The position numbers and the translations under genes were made by a program. Shown one piece after another: positions 1-8,145 of a DNA stretch of 58,101 bases. The notes beneath the pieces were generated by a model, which was not told the DNA's origin, did not search any database, and saw only the letters and a list, made by a program, of their open reading frames with translations. The stretch is taken from assembly GCA_934183135.1 (NCBI GenBank), contig CAKPRX010000002.1, forward strand, positions 1-58,101, read 5' to 3'. The stretch is from an uncultured Prevotella sp. Lineage in GTDB: Bacteria > Bacteroidota > Bacteroidia > Bacteroidales > Bacteroidaceae. The number at the start of each line of letters is the position of its first letter. Position 1 is the stretch's first letter.

Positions 1-195
1 TTCGAAAGCCCCTAAAACCGTCCTGGTTGGCTGAAAAAATCTGGAAGTTACGCCTCGAAAAACGGGCGTTACGACTGCATATTTATACATTAACGCCTCG
101 TGTTTTGTATAAATATACAGTCGCGTGTAAAGTTTTTTTACACCCCGTGTCATGGTCAGAGCAACGATGGAGCCTGTGGGATTTCCCATGGCAGG
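1..195 (-). repeat. Dispersed intergenic repeat, copy A (cut by window start)
   Basis: Read on the minus strand, this matches the first part of the repeat seen at 10915-11480, 30395-30935 and 44945-45500. The paired AT-rich boxes are at 72-89 and 106-123, 18-nt arms with one mismatch. They are followed on the minus strand by sequence like the region after the boxes in the other copies, including a CCAACCAGGACGGTTTT stretch. The central hairpin and third palindrome would lie outside the window. It sits upstream of the GIN-domain gene at 299. Function unknown; I see no transposase and no clear terminal repeats. Confidence 0.75.
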
Positions 196-298
196 TATGT
201 CCCCTATTATAAATATCAGAAAAAAGAGGGGCGGCTGCAACTTTCGGCCAGGCCGCGTCGTCTAACAGACATAACAACAACAGAAACAAAGTACCATT

Positions 299-1078
299 AT
301 GAGACAACTGATTATTATGACAGCACTCACGCTGATGGCATGTGCGTCGACCAAGAGCACCGCGATGGCAGGCAACGAGCCTATGCCCACCGCCGTAGAA
401 CAAAACAAGACCTCGGTACGCCGGGTAAGTAACTTTACCAAGATAGCCCTGATAGGCAGCTGCGATGTCATCTACACCCAGGGCAAAACGACCAGTGTCA
501 AGGTGGTGGGAAAGGCCAGCGAAGTAGACAATATACTGACCACCGTAGAGCATGGCACCCTGGTCATCAAGACCAATGCCCGAGGGGGCACGTTTGGCTT
601 CAGGTTTGGCTCCTCTGACGATGACGTGAAGGTGTATGTGACCTCGCCAGACCTCACCCAGATACGCCTGCAGGGCAGCGGAGACTTCAAGGCTCCCAGA
701 AAGATAGACAGCGACAACCTGACGGTAACCCTGGTAGGCTCGGGCGACATAGACCTGAGAAACGTCATCTGTGACAACTTCTCGCTGGATGTGCGCGGGT
801 CGGGCGATGTAGAGATAGACAAGCTGTGCTGCGCCAACTCGCTTATTGCCATACGCGGGTCGGGCGACATAGAAATCAATGAGGAGAAAGTGACCACGAC
901 CAATGCCGAAGTTTATGGCTCGGGCGACATAGAGCTCCATCTCAGCCAGTGCGGCACCGTCAACTGCAAGGTCTTCGGCTCTGGCGACATCAGCCTCAGT
1001 GGCTCGCTCAGACATCTGAACAAGAGCAGCAAAGGCTCGGGCAGCATCCATACCCGCAGTCTGAGCTTTATCAGATAG
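299..1078 (+). CDS. GIN-domain (DUF2807) putative lipoprotein
   Basis: A 259-residue exported protein. The N-terminus has a short signal ending in a lipobox (LMAC, Cys15), so it is probably a lipoprotein of the cell envelope. The body matches the head GIN / DUF2807 type (putative auto-transporter adhesin head) common in Bacteroidetes: from about residue 125 the motif GSGDI or GSGDV recurs roughly every 20 residues (seven times, the last as GSGSI), as expected for a right-handed beta-helix. The repetition is visible in the DNA as a recurring GGCTCGGGCGACATAGA-like sequence. Exact role unknown; family members are annotated as adhesin-like without biochemical proof. It stands alone between repeat copy A and the possible intron remnant. 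Confidence 0.85.
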   Translation: MRQLIIMTALTLMACASTKSTAMAGNEPMPTAVEQNKTSVRRVSNFTKIALIGSCDVIYTQGKTTSVKVVGKASEVDNILTTVEHGTLVIKTNARGGTFGFRFGSSDDDVKVYVTSPDLTQIRLQGSGDFKAPRKIDSDNLTVTLVGSGDIDLRNVICDNFSLDVRGSGDVEIDKLCCANSLIAIRGSGDIEINEEKVTTTNAEVYGSGDIELHLSQCGTVNCKVFGSGDISLSGSLRHLNKSSKGSGSIHTRSLSFIR

Positions 1079-1097
1079 CATACTATACTTCTCTAAA

Positions 1098-1466
1098 ACC
1101 GAACAGGAGATAAGCACTAATCGTAAGTGTTTATCTCCTATTCTCGTGCTTTCCGGCCTCTCGCGCCACTGTACATGCGGTTCTTTCCTATCGTCTTGGA
1201 TAGAGAGTTACTTTCAGACAGACATCTGACGAGGCGTACTGCAACAATGCAACGCGGCGGCTCTCTCCGGCGTTGCTTCCTTACCCAAGCGCTCGTCTAT
1301 CAAAGCGTCAATTGGGCCTTGTACCAAGTTTCTGTTCGTAGGCTCGTAAGTCTCGCCACACGACTTGCTCCATCATTGACATTACAGACAGCGACTTGCC
1401 GCTCGCTTCGCGGTAAATACCTGCGGTTGGATTTGGACCAACCATGTTAGTTCATACCCGACACAC
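1098..1466 (-). mobile_element. Possible group II intron remnant (no intact ORF)
   Basis: On the minus strand the 3' part carries GTACAGTGGCGCGAGAGG (ends near 1158), close to the GTACGGTGGTGTGAGAGG found at the domain V end of many bacterial group II introns. It is preceded by AAAGAACCGC and followed by a long stem (1105-1118 with 1126-1139) ending CTCCTGTTCGGT, like a domain VI end (CTCCTACTCGAT). The putative domain V is shortened. A 5' end GTGTGTCGGG at 1466 fits GUGYG and lies 2 nt after a terminator stem. Only about 370 nt remain, with two short broken frames (one contains SGKSLSVMSMMEQVV) and no reverse transcriptase. The domain assignment is by recall and the 5' boundary is a guess. 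Confidence 0.4.
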
Positions 1467-1468
1467 GA

Positions 1469-1504
1469 CAAAAGGGAGATGCCCGTATGAGCATCTCCCT
1501 TTTG
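1469..1504 (-). terminator. Intrinsic terminator of the EEP gene
   Basis: A perfect 14-bp stem (1469-1482 with 1491-1504), loop of 8 nt, flanked by A and T runs on both sides. It lies 22 nt beyond the stop of the minus-strand gene at 1526. Confidence 0.85.
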
Positions 1505-1525
1505 CTTATTATATATTCCCGTTGC

Positions 1526-2437
1526 TTAGAAGTCCATTTTGACCACCACAGGATAGTGATCCGATGGGTTGCGGCGTACACCCTCTTTGAGCACCACGTC
1601 CAGGGGTGCGTTGGCAGATGGTTTGGCAGCGTCCATGTTGATACCGTCCCAGTAACCGTTAGTCAGGATGGCATAGCGTTCTACCTTGAAACTCTTGCTT
1701 ACAAAGATATGGTCTATACGACTATTTGAGCAATTAAGCGGGTTAAAGTCGTTGAACGTACCATTGGTGGCAAAACGGTAGCGGGCAGCTACATAGCAGT
1801 CCTTGAGAAAGCCAGAGTTGGTGAACACCTGATAAGGCTCGCTGGTCTGGTCTACGTTGAAGTCGCCGGTAAGTATAACGGGGGCCTTCTTCTTCATAAG
1901 CTCGCGCATCTTGCTCACTATGAGTTTGGCTCCCTCACGGCGGGCCGTAACACCAATATGGTCCATGTGGGTGTTAAAGAAGTAGAAGGTGTGCTTAGTC
2001 TTCTTGTCACGGAAGTGGCCCCAGGAACACACGCGCTTGCAAGCAGCGTCCCAGCCCAGTACTGGCTTGGTGGGGTCTTCGGCCAACCAGAACGTACCAC
2101 TCTCCAACAACACGTAGCGGTCCTTCTTATAGAACACTGGCGAGTACTCGCCACCCTCTTTGCCATCTTCACGGCCCACGCCCACATAAGCATATTCGGG
2201 CATACGGGCTATCATGTCGTCCAGCTGTTCCTTCTTAACCTCCTGGCAGCCAAAGAGACCCGGATTCTCGAACTCTATCTGCTGGCACAGATACTCATAG
2301 CGTACCTTCCAGCCGTTGCCGTTCTTGTCGTCACCACGGTTACTGTTACGGATGTTGTAACTACATACCACCAGGTCCTGTGCCGAGGCCACCAAGGCCA
2401 TCATCAGGAACAGGACCATTAAAAAGTTCTTTTTCAT
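1526..2437 (-). CDS. Secreted endonuclease/exonuclease/phosphatase family protein
   Basis: A 303-residue exported member of the EEP fold (DNase I, sphingomyelinase, inositol phosphatase). A signal peptide ends at ASAQ (residue 20). The metal and catalytic residues are all visible: Asn28 in SYNIRN, Glu66 in GCQEV, His157 in THMDH, Asp192 and Asn194 in GDFN, Asp293-His294 in SDHYP near the C-terminus. Length and signal fit the Bacteroidales secreted hydrolases usually annotated endonuclease/exonuclease/phosphatase; substrate (nucleic acid, phosphodiester lipid or sugar phosphate) cannot be told from sequence. It lies downstream of pantothenate kinase in the same direction after 75 nt and ends at a strong terminator. 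Confidence 0.9.
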   Translation of the reverse strand: MKKNFLMVLFLMMALVASAQDLVVCSYNIRNSNRGDDKNGNGWKVRYEYLCQQIEFENPGLFGCQEVKKEQLDDMIARMPEYAYVGVGREDGKEGGEYSPVFYKKDRYVLLESGTFWLAEDPTKPVLGWDAACKRVCSWGHFRDKKTKHTFYFFNTHMDHIGVTARREGAKLIVSKMRELMKKKAPVILTGDFNVDQTSEPYQVFTNSGFLKDCYVAARYRFATNGTFNDFNPLNCSNSRIDHIFVSKSFKVERYAILTNGYWDGINMDAAKPSANAPLDVVLKEGVRRNPSDHYPVVVKMDF

Positions 2438-2512
2438 TGTTATTATTGATTTAATCAGTTATATCCACATTACTCACCGGGGATGTAGCGTCCCCGGTAT
2501 CAGCAGGCCGCC

Positions 2513-3346
2513 TTACGCCTTGGCCTTCCTGCCACGGCGGTAGCTCAGGGCCGCGCCTATGGCCGTACAGAACTCGCTGTACTCGGGTATGATGAACCTT
2601 ACACCATATATTTTCTCCATGGCCGGGAACACCTCGCGGCACTGGGGCAAGAGGGTCAGGTTGCCTATCAGCACATACTCCTTGATGCCACTGCCCAGCG
2701 ATGAGAGGATGGTACTCGACCCTATGGTCTGCAGTACAGTGGTAATGATGCCAAGGGCTATGTCCTCGCGCGAGGCATTACTCTTAGCGTTGCCAAACAG
2801 GCTGGCCGTGGCGTTCTTAGGCAGTCCTGGCAGCGGGTTGGGACTTATATCGCCTATCTGCACGTCTATATTGGCCAGGTCACCCTGCAGGGCCAGTTCC
2901 GTGATGGTGTGTACGTCTTCGGTCTTTAGCATTATCCGCGAAAGGCCCATCAGCGTACCGCCACCCACGCCTATGCCACCCACGTGGCGTATGTCGTCGC
3001 CTATACACTGTACCAGCGAGGTACCAGTACCCATCGACACCACTATCATGCGGTCCAGCCCCGTCTCGTAGCTGGCCCCCAGTCCGTCAGACAGAAACTC
3101 CTCGGCCTTGGCCGTGGGCAGTCCGTAGACCGGCGAGTCTATATAGGCCGCGCCCACCCCCGTTATCATCACCTGCTCTACATCTGTCAGGCTAATCTTG
3201 TTGTCGTACAGATATTTGCCAAATGCCCCGTAGAGCGAGGTCACCGGGTCGGTCGCCTTGATACGTATGGGCGACACCACCTGTCCCTTTGCGTCTATGC
3301 CTACTATCTTGGTGGTGCTTATGCCCACATCTATTCCTATAACCAT
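2513..3346 (-). CDS. coaW: Type II pantothenate kinase
   Basis: 277 residues from the chosen ATG at 3346, the point where the conserved N-terminus MVIGIDVG begins; the reading frame is open 29 codons further upstream but that part overlaps the likely leader. The fold is the actin-like ASKHA type: phosphate-1 loop DVGISTTK (residues 6-13), GTGTSLV and GGIGVGGGTLMGL glycine loops. It phosphorylates pantothenate, the first step of CoA synthesis. Type II enzymes are known from staphylococci, some Bacteroidetes and eukaryotes, and the staphylococcal one is not inhibited by CoA. A BadF-type ATPase or other ASKHA kinase is the alternative. Confidence 0.82.
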   Translation of the reverse strand: MVIGIDVGISTTKIVGIDAKGQVVSPIRIKATDPVTSLYGAFGKYLYDNKISLTDVEQVMITGVGAAYIDSPVYGLPTAKAEEFLSDGLGASYETGLDRMIVVSMGTGTSLVQCIGDDIRHVGGIGVGGGTLMGLSRIMLKTEDVHTITELALQGDLANIDVQIGDISPNPLPGLPKNATASLFGNAKSNASREDIALGIITTVLQTIGSSTILSSLGSGIKEYVLIGNLTLLPQCREVFPAMEKIYGVRFIIPEYSEFCTAIGAALSYRRGRKAKA

Positions 3347-3466
3347 CTCATGTATGCTCTTATATATATTAATGTATATACGCCCCACCCCTCGGCCCAT
3401 GCCATAGAACACCCGCATGCGGGCCGTAACCATGGCATCTGCAGGGCCAGTAGGACTTTCAGCCTA

Positions 3467-3474
3467 CAAAAATA
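3467..3474 (-). promoter_or_regulatory. Candidate -7 element for pantothenate kinase
   Basis: TATTTTTG on the minus strand fits the Bacteroidetes TAnnTTTG element. It would give a leader of about 115 nt to the ATG at 3346, including an AT-rich tract at 3360-3381. No clear -33 TTTG at the right distance. Confidence 0.4.
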
Positions 3475-3704
3475 GACAAAAAATGTCGGATAGGGGTCTG
3501 TATCATAGAAAAAGTGAACAAAAAAAACATGCCCCGACCATCCCGGCTGTGCCCACGGCCCTCATTAGGCTCGTAGGGGCCGTCTCTGTAAGCCCCGCGA
3601 TGGTCACTGGGGCCCGGTTCATATTTTGTTCTGATTTTATGAAGCCAATAGGCGTTTTTTTCGTAATTTCGCAATCAGAAACCAGTAACAGCAAATATAG
3701 CAAG

Positions 3705-4370
3705 ATGAAAGTTATCGTATCAGAAGAGATTGAGAGCGTATGCCCCGACTTCGTGGGGGCCTGTGTAGATGCCCGGGTGGTAAACACTGCCTACTCCGAG
3801 GGACTGTGGGAAGAGATTAACCAGCTGGGCGACACCTTCAGGGCCACCCTTACCACCGAGACGCTGAAGGACCAGCCCGGCATAGCCGCCACACGCCGTG
3901 TGTACCGTGCCTGTGGCAAGGACCCGTCGCGCTATCGCCCTGCCTCCGAGGCCCTCATCCGCCGCATGCTTCAGGGCAAGAGCCTCTACCAGATTAATAC
4001 ACTGGTAGACCTGATTAACCTGGCCAGTATCAAGTACGGTTACAGCATTGGCGGTTTTGACGCGGGCAAGTTTGTCGGCAGCACACTCACCCTTGGCGTG
4101 GGCCGCGCCGACGAGCCCTACGAGGGCATTGGCCGTGGGCCCATCAACATCGAGGGGCTGCCCGTGTACCGCGATGCACAGGGCGGCGTGGGCACCCCCA
4201 CTTCTGACAACGAGCGCACCAAGATAGACATGGGCACCACCCATCTTATAGTACTCATCAACGGGTACGATGGCAATGAGGAGCACGTGCGGGCCAATGC
4301 CGAGGAAATTATCCGACTGGTTAACGCCTACTGCCAGGGTCACGATGCCAGCTACGAGCTGTTCCGCTAA
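3705..4370 (+). CDS. B3/B4 domain protein (PheT-like editing fold)
   Basis: 221 residues from the ATG at 3705 (MKVIVSEEIESVCPDF). The frame is open upstream to 3417, but the region just before the ATG is AT-rich leader. The sequence matches free-standing B3/B4 domains, the fold that in phenylalanyl-tRNA synthetase beta chains carries the editing site. Features typical of the family are the N-terminal VxP-like stretch, TRRVYRACGKDPSRYRPASE (residues about 66-85) and the GGFD and RGPINIEG loops. Stand-alone forms are presumed to act on aminoacyl-tRNA or amino-acid derivatives, but that is unproven. The DNA ligase starts 32 nt downstream, so the two are probably cotranscribed. Confidence 0.82.
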   Translation: MKVIVSEEIESVCPDFVGACVDARVVNTAYSEGLWEEINQLGDTFRATLTTETLKDQPGIAATRRVYRACGKDPSRYRPASEALIRRMLQGKSLYQINTLVDLINLASIKYGYSIGGFDAGKFVGSTLTLGVGRADEPYEGIGRGPINIEGLPVYRDAQGGVGTPTSDNERTKIDMGTTHLIVLINGYDGNEEHVRANAEEIIRLVNAYCQGHDASYELFR

Positions 4371-4402
4371 CCCTATATACCCACCATACAGACTTACCGA
4401 TT

Positions 4403-6388
4403 ATGTACAACGACCTAAAGACCATGCAGGAACTGATAGCCAGGCTCAACCAGGCTTCAGACGCCTACTACAACGGACGGGGCGAGCTGATGACCGACTA
4501 CGAATGGGATGCCCTGTTTGACCAGCTGAAGCAGTTGGAACAGAAAACGGGCATCACCTATCCCGACTCGCCTACCAACAAGGTTTCCGAGGACAACATA
4601 GCCGGCCAGAAGGAGGCTCACGAGTTCCCGGCCCTGTCATTGGCCAAGACCAAGGAGCCCGCGGAACTGGTGCGATGGGCCGAGGGGCGCCCCATCTGGA
4701 TTTCGTGGAAACTGGACGGCCTCACCTTAGTGGTAACCTATGACGAGGGCACGCTCACCAAGGTGGTGACCCGTGGCAACGGGCACACAGGCACCAACAT
4801 CACCCATCTGGCCGATGCCATCGCTGGTATTCCACGCCAGATAGCCTATAAGGGGCACACCGTGATACGCGGCGAGGCCGTCATAGCATACCAGGACTTC
4901 GAGCTGTTTAACATGGAGAGCGACGAGGAGTACGCCAACCCACGCAACTTGGCCTCGGGCTCGCTCACGCTCAAGGATGTCAACGAGGTGCGCCGCCGTC
5001 ACATCCAGTGGATACCCTTTACACTGGTATATACCCCTGAGAACATCGTATCGTGGGGCGAACGCATGGCCTGGCTTACCGACTTAGGGTTCAGTACCGT
5101 AGAGCACGAGCTGATAGCCCACCCCACACTGGACAACATAGACGGTGAGATAGCCAAGTGGACGGCCAAGGTGACCTCGCAGGCCAACCCTTTCCCTGTA
5201 GACGGCCTGGTCATCACCTTCGACGACACGGCTTACGCGCAGACAGGCTCTGTTACAGGCCATCATGCCACCCGCGCCGGGTTTGCCTTCAAGTGGCAAG
5301 ACGAGAGTGCCGACACCCAGCTGGACCACATCGAGTGGTCGTGTGCGGCCTCGACCATATCGCCGGTAGCTGTCTTTGCTCCCGTAGAGTTAGAGGGTAC
5401 CACCGTAAGACGGGCCTCGCTCTGCAACATCAGCGAGTGCCAGCGCCTGGGCATAGGCGGCCCGGGCACCACGCTGTCTGTTATCAAGGCCAACAAGATT
5501 ATTCCCAAGGTAATACGCGTCATACAGCCCGAGGGACAGCTCACCATACCCACCGAGTGTCCTGTATGCGGAGCCCCCACCACCGTTACCGAGAGCGAGA
5601 GCGGCACCCGTACCCTGCACTGTACCAACAGCCACTGCCCAGCCAAACAGCTACGCAAGTTTGCCCGCTTTGTGTCCAAGGCAGGTGTCAATATCGAGGG
5701 CATGAGTGAGCAGACACTGGCCAAGTTTATCAACCTGGGCTGGGTGAGCCAGTATGCCGACCTGTTCCATCTGGGCGACCATGCCATAGAGCTGTCCATG
5801 ATGGAGGGGTTTGGCCGCAAGTCGGTAAGCAACCTTCTGCGTAGCATAGAGCGGGCCCGGCAGGTAGACGCCACCCGTCTGCTCTACGCGCTGACCATCC
5901 CCCTCTGCGGGGCCGATGTGTGTAAGCGCCTCATGGGAGCCTACCCACTGGCCACGCTTATAGACGAGGCCACGCAGACCGCTGACCTGGAGCATTTTGC
6001 CCACATCGGCGGCATAGGGCCCGAGAAGTCGGCCGCCATAGTCAGGTGGTTTCACGACGCGGCCAACCACACTGCACTCACCACGCTGATGGCCGAACTA
6101 CAGATACAGCAGGCACCCGCCGAGGTGGCCGGCACCAAGTGTGCAGGCCTCACTTTCGCCATAACGGGCGATGTACACCACTACAAGAACCGCAACGAGC
6201 TGAAGAAGTACATCGAGAGCCAGGGTGGCAAGGTGGTGGGCAGCGTGAGCCGCTCTACCAGTTATCTTATCAACAACGACGTGGCCTCTGCCTCGTCCAA
6301 GAACAAGAAAGCCCACGAACTGGGCATCCCCATACTGAGCGAGGACGACTTTATAAACCGGTACGGCGACAGCCCGACGGCCAGCTGA
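4403..6388 (+). CDS. ligA: NAD+-dependent DNA ligase, divergent paralogue
   Basis: 661 residues with the full LigA architecture: Ia domain with Tyr22-Tyr23, nucleotidyltransferase motif I KLDG with Lys103 as the AMP acceptor, OB fold, a four-Cys zinc finger (CPVC then CTNSHC), helix-hairpin-helix repeats and a C-terminal BRCT domain from about residue 585. It seals nicks using NAD+. The motif after motif I reads TRGNGHTGTN, whereas replicative LigA proteins have TRGDGxxGED; together with SWKLDGLTLV and LSLAKTK this resembles, from memory, a second LigA-like subfamily seen in Firmicutes. It may therefore be an accessory ligase rather than the essential one. Downstream of the B3/B4 gene by 32 nt. 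Confidence 0.9.
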   Translation: MYNDLKTMQELIARLNQASDAYYNGRGELMTDYEWDALFDQLKQLEQKTGITYPDSPTNKVSEDNIAGQKEAHEFPALSLAKTKEPAELVRWAEGRPIWISWKLDGLTLVVTYDEGTLTKVVTRGNGHTGTNITHLADAIAGIPRQIAYKGHTVIRGEAVIAYQDFELFNMESDEEYANPRNLASGSLTLKDVNEVRRRHIQWIPFTLVYTPENIVSWGERMAWLTDLGFSTVEHELIAHPTLDNIDGEIAKWTAKVTSQANPFPVDGLVITFDDTAYAQTGSVTGHHATRAGFAFKWQDESADTQLDHIEWSCAASTISPVAVFAPVELEGTTVRRASLCNISECQRLGIGGPGTTLSVIKANKIIPKVIRVIQPEGQLTIPTECPVCGAPTTVTESESGTRTLHCTNSHCPAKQLRKFARFVSKAGVNIEGMSEQTLAKFINLGWVSQYADLFHLGDHAIELSMMEGFGRKSVSNLLRSIERARQVDATRLLYALTIPLCGADVCKRLMGAYPLATLIDEATQTADLEHFAHIGGIGPEKSAAIVRWFHDAANHTALTTLMAELQIQQAPAEVAGTKCAGLTFAITGDVHHYKNRNELKKYIESQGGKVVGSVSRSTSYLINNDVASASSKNKKAHELGIPILSEDDFINRYGDSPTAS

Positions 6389-6410
6389 CCCATCAGCCCG
6401 TATTAACAGC

Positions 6411-6446
6411 AGAGGCGGCAGGGGTATTACTACCTCTGCCGCCTCT
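6411..6446. terminator. Bidirectional terminator between ligA and the DUF5020 gene
   Basis: A 14-bp stem (6411-6424 with 6433-6446, one G-T pair) with an 8-nt loop, between two convergent genes. It is followed by GTTTGTG on the plus side. Confidence 0.75.
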
Positions 6447-6472
6447 GTTTGTGCTGCCCGCAGGGCTGGCGG

Positions 6473-7222
6473 TCAGAATGTCCACTTAGCAGCCACAGTG
6501 GGTATGGCGTAGAACTTATTGTTCTGGCCACGATTGTTCCACACGAAGTTATTAGACAGTTCTACCTCGCTGCCTAAGCTCAGGTTGATGCCGTCCCAGC
6601 CCTTGATGGTGTTCAGGTTGAACCAGAACTGAGGCTCGCTCAGGAAGATAAGGTTGCCATTGACATGCGAATCGTACCACAGGTCGCTGAAACCACTGAA
6701 CGTACACAGGCCCTTGGCAAACGACAGGCCCCATACTGCTGTAAGCTGGAAGCCATTAAATGGACGGGCATCGGTAGTGGCGTTCTTGAAGTAATACTTG
6801 TACATGGCCTGCAGCGAGAAGGTGTGCGAGAAGTCGGCATTATGCCAGTTCCAGGCGCCACCGAGCAGCACAGCCTGCTGAAAACGGTTGCCGTAGTAAC
6901 TCTTCTGGGCACGGCCTGTACTCACTCCACCATCGTACTCTATGTGGGCAGCCCACTGCTTATTCTTGCTGACGCTGAACTCGCGGCTTATCTCCCAGTA
7001 AGCGCCCATAACGCCGTCACTGCGATAGTCCAGGTCAGTAAAAAAGTAGGTACTACCCCACTTGTCGGCCTTGAACATCTCAACAGTCGTGGTAACGCTC
7101 TGGCGCTCCGACAAGTCGCCGTACAGATTATGGCCGAGGTCATAATGCAGTTGTACATTCTGGGCTAATCCAGCAGTGGCCGCCAACAGGGCAGCAGCAA
7201 AGATAAACAGTCTTTTTTTCAT
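6473..7222 (-). CDS. DUF5020 family outer-membrane protein
   Basis: 249 residues from the ATG at 7222 (MKKRLFIFAAALLAA), chosen because it opens a clean signal peptide ending near GLAQ; the frame extends 32 codons further but into the promoter. The mature part is rich in aromatic, alternating strands (for example GSTYFFTDLDY, WAAHIEYDGG, QAMYKYYF) and ends AAKWTF, with a C-terminal Phe as in outer-membrane beta-barrels. This matches the Bacteroidetes DUF5020 family, which recalls nucleoside-specific channel (Tsx-like) barrels. Substrate unknown. Confidence 0.83.
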   Translation of the reverse strand: MKKRLFIFAAALLAATAGLAQNVQLHYDLGHNLYGDLSERQSVTTTVEMFKADKWGSTYFFTDLDYRSDGVMGAYWEISREFSVSKNKQWAAHIEYDGGVSTGRAQKSYYGNRFQQAVLLGGAWNWHNADFSHTFSLQAMYKYYFKNATTDARPFNGFQLTAVWGLSFAKGLCTFSGFSDLWYDSHVNGNLIFLSEPQFWFNLNTIKGWDGINLSLGSEVELSNNFVWNNRGQNNKFYAIPTVAAKWTF

Positions 7223-7242
7223 AATGGTTGTTAAAATAAGGG

Positions 7243-7250
7243 CAAAGGTA
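7243..7250 (-). promoter_or_regulatory. Candidate -7 element, DUF5020 gene
   Basis: TACCTTTG on the minus strand, a perfect TAnnTTTG match, 20 nt upstream of the chosen start. Supports the internal start at 7222. Confidence 0.55.
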
Positions 7251-7293
7251 ATAAAAAAACAAGGGAGTATAGAGAAAAACGGAAAAAAAACTC

Positions 7294-7301
7294 TAATTTT
7301 G
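7294..7301 (+). promoter_or_regulatory. Candidate -7 element, trmD
   Basis: TAATTTTG on the plus strand, back to back with the DUF5020 promoter. It implies a leader of about 85 nt to trmD. Confidence 0.5.
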
Positions 7302-7392
7302 TTTATAATTATATCCATCGGCTTTCCGGGCAGCCTCGGCCATCAGGGCACAGCCCATCTGGTGAGCCCCTATACCTATATATAATAGAGCA

Positions 7393-8097
7393 ATGAGAAT
7401 AGACATTATAACCGTACTTCCAGAGATGCTGGAGGGATTTGTCAACGAGTCCATACTGGCCCGTGCCCAGAAGAAGGGACTGGCCGAGATACACCTACAC
7501 AACCTGCGCGACTATACCCACGACAAGTGGCGCCGGGTAGACGACTACCCTTACGGCGGCTTTGCCGGTATGGTCATGCAGATAGAACCGATAGACCGCT
7601 GCATATCGGCCCTGAAAGCTGAGCGCGACTACGACGAGGTGATATTCACCTCGCCCGACGGAGAGCAGTTTGACCAGCACATAGCCAATGACCTCTCGCT
7701 CAAGGGCAACCTTATCATCCTGTGCGGCCATTACAAGGGTATAGACCAGCGCGTACGCGACCACCTCATTACCCGCGAGCTCTCGGTAGGCGACTATGTG
7801 CTTACCGGTGGCGAGCTGGCCGCGGCCATCATAGCCGATGCCGTGGTACGCGTAGTACCGGGGGTGATAGGCGACGAGCAGAGTGCCCTCTCAGACTGTT
7901 TCCAGGACGATATGCTCTCGGCACCTATCTATACGAGGCCGGCAGAGTACAAGGGATGGCGCGTGCCCGACATCCTGCTAAGCGGCAACGAGGCCAAGAT
8001 CAAGGACTGGGAGATAGAGCAGAGCTATGAGCGCACCAAGCGGCTGCGCCCTGACCTGCTGAAGCGCAAGGACAGCACCGGCAAGGCCGAGGGTTAA
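7393..8097 (+). CDS. trmD: tRNA (guanine37-N1)-methyltransferase
   Basis: 234 residues, the usual TrmD length. It makes m1G37 in tRNAs reading CNN, CCN and CGG codons using S-adenosylmethionine, which prevents frameshifting. The trefoil-knot SAM-binding motifs are clear: [12 protein letters not shown] and [12 protein letters not shown], and the N-terminus [13 protein letters not shown] is typical. It is not next to rimM, rpsP or rplS as it is in many bacteria; here it precedes a GH89 enzyme, with 48 nt between stop and chosen start, so the neighbours do not share a pathway. Confidence 0.97.
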   Translation: MRIDIITVLPEMLEGFVNESILARAQKKGLAEIHLHNLRDYTHDKWRRVDDYPYGGFAGMVMQIEPIDRCISALKAERDYDEVIFTSPDGEQFDQHIANDLSLKGNLIILCGHYKGIDQRVRDHLITRELSVGDYVLTGGELAAAIIADAVVRVVPGVIGDEQSALSDCFQDDMLSAPIYTRPAEYKGWRVPDILLSGNEAKIKDWEIEQSYERTKRLRPDLLKRKDSTGKAEG

Positions 8098-8145
8098 CCC
8101 CGCCCCTACCCACCAACGATGAGTATTCACCTAAAACAACACACC

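Noticed and set aside
83..1117. Long minus-strand open frame opposite the GIN-domain gene
   Set aside because: It is antisense to a well-supported gene, runs through repeat copy A and has no family resemblance; the periodic GSGD codons simply lack stops in that frame.
1105..1139. Hairpin as terminator of the GIN-domain gene
   Set aside because: The stem is strong but no T-run follows on the plus strand, and it fits better as a domain VI-like end on the minus strand. It may still serve both.
1127..1450. Plus-strand 107-codon frame
   Set aside because: It lies antisense to the possible intron remnant. Its sequence is Arg/Leu-rich and its ATG is inside a hairpin; probably not expressed.
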